The position numbers were made by a program, and so were the translations under genes. A stretch of DNA of 64,000 bases. Source: Larkinella bovis (GTDB lineage: Bacteria; Bacteroidota; Bacteroidia; Cytophagales; Spirosomataceae). The stretch covers positions 62,001 to 126,000 of the forward strand of contig NZ_JBHSMA010000011.1 of the NCBI RefSeq assembly GCF_042655385.1. The letters are read 5' to 3'. This document shows positions 59,057 through 64,000 of this stretch, in pieces (position 1 is the first letter of the stretch; each line of letters begins with the position of its first letter). Under the pieces are notes generated by a model. The model had not been told where the DNA came from. It made no database searches and saw nothing but the letters and a program-made list of their open reading frames with translations.

Positions 59057-59503
59057 ATGCTGGAAAACGTTGTCATCGCGCTCCTTACCCTGGTTGGTAT
59101 GGAAGGCGTAGCCTGGTGGACACATAAATACATTATGCACGGTTTTATGTGGCGCTGGCACCATTCGCATCACAATCACCATGCCGGTTTTCTGGAACGC
59201 AACGACTGGTTCAGCGTGGTCTTTAGTCTGCTGGCAATCGGCATGGTGATGACGGGATTTGAAGTTCCGTCCCTCTGGTTTCTGGCACCAGTGGGAATTG
59301 GCGTGACGATATACGGTATTTTTTACTTTGTTTTCCACGATATTATCGTGCACCGGCGGTTCAAAATCCGGTTTACAGCCCGCCATCCGTACCTGAAACG
59401 AATCATCCGGGCGCACTATATTCACCACAAAGTTCACAAACGGGAAGGAGCCGAAGCGTTCGGTTTTCTATTCGCTCCGAAGAAATACCAGAAGACACCC
59501 TAA
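59057..59503 (+). CDS. crtZ: CrtZ-like beta-carotene hydroxylase / fatty-acid hydroxylase superfamily
   Basis: A 148-residue membrane di-iron enzyme. The eight-histidine signature is present: HKYIMHGFMWRWHHSHHNHH near residue 23, FHDIIVHRRF near 95, and HYIHHKVHKR near 122. CrtZ adds hydroxyls to the rings of beta-carotene to give zeaxanthin; a coloured carotenoid would suit this group. The alternative is another sterol or fatty-acid desaturase-like substrate. No other carotenoid genes are nearby, though dxs in this window supplies the precursor. Confidence 0.85.
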   Translation: MLENVVIALLTLVGMEGVAWWTHKYIMHGFMWRWHHSHHNHHAGFLERNDWFSVVFSLLAIGMVMTGFEVPSLWFLAPVGIGVTIYGIFYFVFHDIIVHRRFKIRFTARHPYLKRIIRAHYIHHKVHKREGAEAFGFLFAPKKYQKTP

Positions 59504-59521
59504 TTGGCGCAGAAACACCAA

Positions 59522-59563
59522 AACCCATAAAGCACAACCCCATAGGCTGTATCTTTATGGGTT
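59522..59563. terminator. hairpin between crtZ and the DUF2795 gene
   Basis: AACCCATAAAG (59522-59532) pairs perfectly with CTTTATGGGTT (59553-59563) around 20 nt. It lies between two convergent genes; no long T-run, so a modest terminator or a processing element. Confidence 0.5.
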
Positions 59564-59583
59564 ACTTAACCGGTGAAAAGGGG

Positions 59584-59805
59584 TTAATACTCGTCTTCGT
59601 TGAAGAAGAAGTCGTCCTTGGTTGGGTAATCAGGCCATATTTCCTCGATACTTTCGTAGGGCTGACCGTCGTCTTCCAACTCCTGCAGGTTTTCGACTAC
59701 TTCTAACGGAGCGCCTGAGCGGATCGAGTAATCGATCAACTCATCTTTGGTTGCCGGCCAGGGGGCATCTTCCAAATAAGATGCCAGTTCGAGTGTCCAA
59801 TACAT
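59584..59805 (-). CDS. DUF2795 protein
   Basis: A 73-residue acidic protein from MYWTLELASYLED (ATG 59805): ASYLEDAPWPATKDELIDYSIRSGAPLEVVENLQEL is the DUF2795 core, followed by an acidic tail DFFFNEDEY. The longer 89-residue frame upstream has no match and overlaps the promoter. Function unknown; the fold is thought to be helical and often encoded beside housekeeping genes. Transcribed from TACTTTTG at 59851. Confidence 0.82.
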   Translation of the reverse strand: MYWTLELASYLEDAPWPATKDELIDYSIRSGAPLEVVENLQELEDDGQPYESIEEIWPDYPTKDDFFFNEDEY

Positions 59806-59850
59806 AGGCGTTGCAGCTAATAAAAGGGTAACTGTTCGTCGTAAATTGTG

Positions 59851-59858
59851 CAAAAGTA
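59851..59858 (-). promoter_or_regulatory. -7 promoter element for the DUF2795 gene
   Basis: Minus-strand TACTTTTG fits TAnnTTTG, 46 bp before the ATG at 59805. The remaining gap to cutC (59859-60000) shows no clear plus-strand element. Confidence 0.5.
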
Positions 59859-60000
59859 AAAAAATATGAATATCCTATACATTTAGCCGAAAATTCTTTC
59901 GGAAACGTTTCGTAAGGCAGTTAGGCCAAATAACCGCCCCCGAATAAAAATGTTTGTATTCGTTCTGTAACTTCTTCTCATTACCCAAATTAGTTTACCA

Positions 60001-60732
60001 ATGGAGATTGAAATTTGTGCTTTTTCGCTGGAATCCTGCCAGATTGCCCAGGCTAACGGAGCAACCCGCGTTGAATTATGCGGTGGGGCGGGGGAAGGCG
60101 GCACCACACCCAGCTATGGTCTGATCGAACTGGCGCGCCGGGAGCTAAGCATTGCTCTTTACGTGATGATCCGGCCCCGTGGGGGCGATTTTTTGTACAA
60201 TACTACCGAATTGGCCGTTATGCGCCGGGATATCACCAACGCCCGGCTGGCGGGTGCCGATGGGGTGGTATTCGGTTTGTTGAATGCCGACGGAACGGTT
60301 GATGAAGACCAAACCGCCGAACTCGTGGCGCTGGCCCATCCGCTGCCCGTCACGTTTCACCGGGCGTTTGACCTCACCCGCGATCCGCAGGAAGCGCTGG
60401 AAGCCGTCATCCGGACGGGTGCGAAACGGATTCTGACGTCGGGTCAACAACCCAGCGCCGAAATCGGGATTCCGCTGCTGAAAAAACTGGTGGAACAGGC
60501 CGACGGCCGCATTGAAATCATGGCGGGTGCGGGCGTAACCGCTACCAATGCCGCCCAACTGGCCGCAACGGGCGTTCAGGCCCTTCATTTAACAGGGAAA
60601 CAGGTGATGAACAGTGGGATGCAATACCGGAACCTCGATGTACCCATGGCATCGGTGGCCCTGGGCGAATACGAGTGGCTGAGTACCAGCCCCGCCGTGG
60701 TTCGGGCAGTGGTGGAGGCTGTATCAGCTTAA
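60001..60732 (+). CDS. cutC: CutC copper homeostasis family protein
   Basis: A 243-residue TIM-barrel protein: EICAFSLESCQIAQANGATRVELCGGAGEGGTTPSYGL at the start, VMIRPRGGDF, and TFHRAFDLTRDPQEALE are the family segments. The name copper homeostasis comes from E. coli, and the metal role is disputed; a metal-dependent hydrolase or isomerase is possible. Single gene with a perfect inverted repeat after it. Confidence 0.92.
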   Translation: MEIEICAFSLESCQIAQANGATRVELCGGAGEGGTTPSYGLIELARRELSIALYVMIRPRGGDFLYNTTELAVMRRDITNARLAGADGVVFGLLNADGTVDEDQTAELVALAHPLPVTFHRAFDLTRDPQEALEAVIRTGAKRILTSGQQPSAEIGIPLLKKLVEQADGRIEIMAGAGVTATNAAQLAATGVQALHLTGKQVMNSGMQYRNLDVPMASVALGEYEWLSTSPAVVRAVVEAVSA

Positions 60733-60737
60733 AAATT

Positions 60738-60803
60738 GTTACACAGGGTTAATCAGAGGAAAGCAGGGTTTATCGGGGATTTCTCTGATTAACCCTGTGT
60801 AAC
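60738..60803. repeat. perfect 21-bp inverted repeat between cutC and the symporter gene
   Basis: A 21-bp arm at 60738-60758 (key core ACACAGGGTTAATC) is exactly reverse-complementary to 60783-60803, around 24 nt. It fills the whole gap between two convergent stop codons. There is no T-run, yet the long stem could still terminate or stabilise both transcripts. Confidence 0.8.
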
Positions 60804-60811
60804 ACCCCTTC

Positions 60812-62476
60812 TTACCAGAAGTACGCGTACAGGAAGGTAATCACCGCGACCACAACGATGGCGCCGAACGCAAAACCGGAAGAGGTTTTAAACATACTGG
60901 CATCGATCGCCAGCCCTTTGGTACTCGGTTTCTGCAGCCCCAGGATAATCATCACCGCCACGCAGATCAGGAAGACAAATCCCATCGTATCGAGGAACGG
61001 AATAGTGTAGACGCCCTCGGCACTTTTGACGGCAAAACCGGCGGGGGCCAGGAACTCCAGATTGACCAGATCCGGCAGCACATACTTGAAAAACAGCGAT
61101 AGCAGAAACCCGCCCACGATGGCGAACAGCGCCCCGCTGGAGTTCGTTTTCTTCCAGAAAAAACCCATGATGAAGGCGGCAAAAACGCCCGGCGACACCA
61201 GGCCCGTCATTTCCTGAATGAACTGAAAACCGCCTTTTTTATCGATACCCATGAACGGCGAAATCAGGATCGCCATCAGCATGGATACCCAGATGGTCAC
61301 CCGGCCCACCCGCACCAGTTTCTGTTCGCTGGCAGTGGGCGAGATGTATTTCTTGAAAATATCGAGCGTAAAAATCGTCGAGATCGAGTTGGCTTTCCCC
61401 GCCAGCGACGCCACCACGGCCGCCGTCAAAGCCGCGAACGATAGCCCTTTCAGCCCCGCAGGCAGCAGATTCAGCAAAACCGGGTAGGCGTGGTCTTTGT
61501 TGACTTCGCCCGAGGCATCCAGCATCTCCTGCTGAAACAGGCCGTTCTGGTAGAGCGTATAAGCCGCAATCCCGGGCAATACCACGATGATCGGCATCAG
61601 CAGTTTCAGGAAGGCCGCAAACAGAATTCCTTCGCGGGCGGTTTTCAGATCGGCCCCCAGCGCGCGTTGCGTAATATACTGATTACAACCCCAGTAGTTC
61701 AGGTTCACAATCCACATCCCGCCAATTAAAACCGTCAGGCCCGGCAGGGAAGCATAGTGTGGGTGGCCTTTCGGGAAAATCATGTGAAAGTGGTCCTCCG
61801 ATTGGGTCAGCATCTGGTTGAACCCGTTCAGAATCCCGTCGGTACCATTTTCGGCCGAAACGAGGTTAATCGCCAGATACGTTGTGGCCAGACCACCCAG
61901 GATCAGGAAGAACACCTGAATCACATCCGTATAGCCAATCACTTTCATCCCGCCCAGCGTAATAATGACGGCAAAAACCGCCAGCCCGATCATGCAAAGC
62001 GTAAAGTTCAGCCCCGAAATGGTCGAAACCGCCAGCGCCCCCAGAAACAGGATGGAGGTCAGATTCACTAATACATACAGAAAAAGCCAGAAAATGGCCA
62101 TGATCATCGCAACGGTATTATTGTAGCGCTGCGTCAGAAACTGCGGCATCGTGAAGATGCGGTTTTTGAGGTAAATCGGCATAAAAAAAACCGCCACCAC
62201 GATCAGCGTCGCGGCCGCCATCCACTCGTAGGTCGCAATGGCCAGCCCCATCGCAAAACCGTCGCCGGAAGCGCCGATAAACTGTTCGGCCGAAATGTTG
62301 GAGGCAATCAGCGAAGCACCGATGGCCCACCAGGTCAGCGAGCCTTCGGCCAGAAAGAAATCGGTGGAGGAGGTTTCCTGAGTCTTTTTTCGTTGGTAAA
62401 TCCAGTAGCCGTAGCCCGCTACGATGATGAAATAAATGAAGAAAACAACGTAGTCGATAACCTGTAATTTTTGCAT
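60812..62476 (-). CDS. sodium/solute symporter (SSS family, sugar-type)
   Basis: A 554-residue transporter with about 14 helices. The start MQKLQVIDYVVFFIYFII and the segment SLTWWAIGASLIASNISAEQFIGASGDGFAMGLAIATYEW are very like Vibrio SGLT-type symporters; NLNYWGCNQYITQRALGA follows and the sodium-site region LSFAALTAAVVASLAGKANSISTIFTLD is intact. The solute is likely a sugar (glucose, galactose or sialic acid), but none of its neighbours is a sugar catabolic gene. Confidence 0.9.
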   Translation of the reverse strand: MQKLQVIDYVVFFIYFIIVAGYGYWIYQRKKTQETSSTDFFLAEGSLTWWAIGASLIASNISAEQFIGASGDGFAMGLAIATYEWMAAATLIVVAVFFMPIYLKNRIFTMPQFLTQRYNNTVAMIMAIFWLFLYVLVNLTSILFLGALAVSTISGLNFTLCMIGLAVFAVIITLGGMKVIGYTDVIQVFFLILGGLATTYLAINLVSAENGTDGILNGFNQMLTQSEDHFHMIFPKGHPHYASLPGLTVLIGGMWIVNLNYWGCNQYITQRALGADLKTAREGILFAAFLKLLMPIIVVLPGIAAYTLYQNGLFQQEMLDASGEVNKDHAYPVLLNLLPAGLKGLSFAALTAAVVASLAGKANSISTIFTLDIFKKYISPTASEQKLVRVGRVTIWVSMLMAILISPFMGIDKKGGFQFIQEMTGLVSPGVFAAFIMGFFWKKTNSSGALFAIVGGFLLSLFFKYVLPDLVNLEFLAPAGFAVKSAEGVYTIPFLDTMGFVFLICVAVMIILGLQKPSTKGLAIDASMFKTSSGFAFGAIVVVAVITFLYAYFW

Positions 62477-62609
62477 GACAACGGCTTAAAGTAGGGGAAA
62501 AACACCTCTAGGATTATTTCGGCTCGAAAGATAACAATTTAGAGAACATCTGATTCCTCCAATCAACCCCGAAATGATTATTATTTGGGCCACCAGCCGG
62601 CCCCAGCGG

Positions 62610-63692
62610 TCAGATTTTAATCGTATCCGGAACCAGCTTCTGCAACTGTCGATTGGTCTTAAACCGCCGGGCGACGGTAAACCTGTAATTGCCGGTATGG
62701 ATGACGTGCTGATAAAGGGGGCTTATCACCGACACGGACCCGTTCACCCAGCCGAGGGTAACGCACCACTGGTTGCTATTATAGCCCGCAACAGCCCGAA
62801 ACAGCAAATCCGGGCGCACGTTGCTGTAAGCCAGCCGCCCCGTTCCGAAAGCTTCTTTGCTGAACGTGGCATTCAGGTTAGCCGTTAACGAACCGGTGGC
62901 AAACCAGTGTTTCCGGTACACGAACGTGTAGGCATAACCTCCGCCCGGTCCCCCTTTCAACAGCCGCATCCGTTGCACCTTCTCGGTCGGAAAGTCAGTC
63001 TGCAACCGTCCGGGCACCAGTGCGCTATCCCCCCGTACAATGCCGTAATAGAGCTGAAAACCGGCCAGCCACGTGCCCGCCGACCGTTTTTGCCATTCGT
63101 TCTGAATGAGCGACGCCCGGAACGAAAACCGCCGGGAATTAAACACCCGCCGGACCGACCCGCCCAGCAGGTAAACGCCCAGATCGGGCCGCACATAATA
63201 CTGGCCCGGATCGGGAGCCGCCTGGCCCCGGGGCAATAAGTAGTAGCCTTTATAAAATTGCGCGAAGCCGTCGAGTACCCACTTCCGCAGGTAAACGTGG
63301 GTCTGGAGATCGATGTCCCTGGTTTTTCCGCGACCGTTGTCCCGATTCAGAAACGAAAGACCGTGCGCCAGATTCAGCGTGAGGGCTTTGAACGTCGCCC
63401 CAACGCCCAAATCCAGCGACGAATTGGGTCGAAACCGCAGCGAAGGCGCGGAAGCAACCGGCGTTGACAGCACGTAGGCCGTGTATTTCTGGGAGAGAAA
63501 TACACGGCCCGTCAGCAGTCGCGGGAAGGTCTGCACATACGCACTATCAACCGGGTTCTTGATCCGGTTCTGGGCCCGGCTTTCCAAACCGGTCAACAAC
63601 AAACTACTCAGAAAGAAGTGAAAAACCGGCCCGAAAAGCCCGGTCCTACAGGCACTGGCAAGCGAAAGCTGGGCCGTAAATGGGTGCATCAT
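62610..63692 (-). CDS. DUF4421 outer-membrane barrel protein
   Basis: A 360-residue protein with a hydrophobic export segment (about 20-38) and then a beta-rich barrel: TGRVFLSQKYTAYVLSTP, PNSSLDLGVGATFKALTLNLAHGLSFLN, RDIDLQTHVYLRKWVLDGFAQFYKGYYL, ending with GNYRFTVARRF. The layout fits DUF4421. It starts within the stop of the upstream gene (ATGA overlap), so the two are translationally coupled. Function unknown. A second ATG (63689) is equally possible. Confidence 0.8.
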   Translation of the reverse strand: MMHPFTAQLSLASACRTGLFGPVFHFFLSSLLLTGLESRAQNRIKNPVDSAYVQTFPRLLTGRVFLSQKYTAYVLSTPVASAPSLRFRPNSSLDLGVGATFKALTLNLAHGLSFLNRDNGRGKTRDIDLQTHVYLRKWVLDGFAQFYKGYYLLPRGQAAPDPGQYYVRPDLGVYLLGGSVRRVFNSRRFSFRASLIQNEWQKRSAGTWLAGFQLYYGIVRGDSALVPGRLQTDFPTEKVQRMRLLKGGPGGGYAYTFVYRKHWFATGSLTANLNATFSKEAFGTGRLAYSNVRPDLLFRAVAGYNSNQWCVTLGWVNGSVSVISPLYQHVIHTGNYRFTVARRFKTNRQLQKLVPDTIKI

Positions 63693-64000
63693 CGCACAAA
63701 GGTCGTATCGATTTTATGCCGGTTCAGCTCGGTCTGCCATTCATCCCGGAGCGATTGTTTATGCGTTTCGAAATCGCGCCGGCCAAATAGTTTCATGCGG
63801 TATTTTCCGAGGTCGCGGTGCAACAGCAAATGGTTTGTCAGGCCCTTGTTCATCCGGGTCGAATCCGCATCCTGAATCTGCCGGATACGCCGTTTGTTGT
63901 TGCCAAACAGCAAATCCGTTAAACTGATCTCGACCAGAAAAGCCGCTTTTTTATTGAGCGTATAATCGCCGTTCAGGTGAAGATACGAAAGATTGCTGGT
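63689..64000 (-). CDS. C-terminal end of an envelope protein, AsmA-like (5' part outside window)
   Basis: The last 103 residues of a minus-strand gene entering from the right edge. The visible part has two beta segments (LSYLHLNGDYTLNKKAAFLVEISLTDLLFGNN), then a charged helical tail (KRRIRQIQDADSTRMNKG, HRDLGKYRMKLFGRRDF). The LLFGNNKRRI pattern resembles the end of AsmA/TamB-like membrane-anchored proteins, but too little is seen to be sure. It overlaps the DUF4421 start by 4 bp. Confidence 0.6.
   Translation of the reverse strand, partial: TSNLSYLHLNGDYTLNKKAAFLVEISLTDLLFGNNKRRIRQIQDADSTRMNKGLTNHLLLHRDLGKYRMKLFGRRDFETHKQSLRDEWQTELNRHKIDTTFVR

Overview
The window looks like a chromosomal segment of a Cytophagales bacterium (phylum Bacteroidota), most like the Spirosoma/Larkinella group. 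The evidence is: a type IX secretion pair (a protein with a gliding-motility-type C-terminal domain next to a PorP/SprF-like protein), Bacteroidota promoter elements of the form TAnnTTTG ahead of several genes, the TPR - DUF4292 - EnvC-like gene trio, a DUF4421 protein, moderately high GC, and almost no Shine-Dalgarno sequences. No prophage, insertion sequence, CRISPR array or rRNA operon was seen. Most genes are housekeeping or biosynthetic.

Layout. 1-2750: C-terminally cut gene for a very large exported protein of unknown function. 2835-16063: one co-directional minus-strand block holding prmA and a branched-chain amino acid supercluster, transcribed ilvD-ilvB-ilvN-(membrane protein)-ilvC-ilvA-leuC-leuD-leuB-leuA and closed by a hairpin terminator before prmA. 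16229-20350: plus-strand amino-sugar/cell-wall-recycling group (murQ, a medium-chain reductase, a GH109-type oxidoreductase, a NagB-type deaminase). 20351-20588: an AT-rich gap with four DnaA-box-like 9-mers, two of them perfect and arranged as a palindrome. 20589-23668: bioF-bioD-bioA. 23678-29539: glpF, purB, proC, a TlpA-type thioredoxin and gatB. 29936-33370: a small secreted protein, then a thioredoxin-fold protein overlapping a hybrid histidine kinase. 33842-37751: initiator tRNA, then era-der-DMT transporter and a small ArsR-type regulator. 37791-45617: ruvB, the 1365-residue type IX cargo, porP and lysC. 45729-53720: dxs, two rhomboid proteases, mutL, a 52-residue membrane ORF, an RluA-type pseudouridine synthase and panB. 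53851-57905: EnvC-like, DUF4292 and TPR genes. 58211-64000: an AlbA_2 protein, a CrtZ-like hydroxylase, a DUF2795 protein, cutC, a sodium/solute symporter, a DUF4421 barrel protein and the end of another envelope gene.

How the genes work together. The ilv/leu block covers valine, isoleucine and leucine synthesis except the final transaminase. The murQ-nagB group would turn N-acetylmuramic acid 6-phosphate and related amino sugars into fructose 6-phosphate. bioF/D/A are three of the late biotin steps. The TPR/DUF4292/EnvC trio and the PorP/CHU_C pair are envelope systems.

The strongest unexplained signal is the DnaA-box cluster at 20481-20576 beside a very AT-rich stretch, which could be a replication origin or another DnaA-bound site. 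Next come a near-identical dispersed 28-bp palindrome, one copy of which abuts the ilvN start codon; a terminator-like hairpin inside the era leader; and the overlapping redox-protein/histidine-kinase pair.
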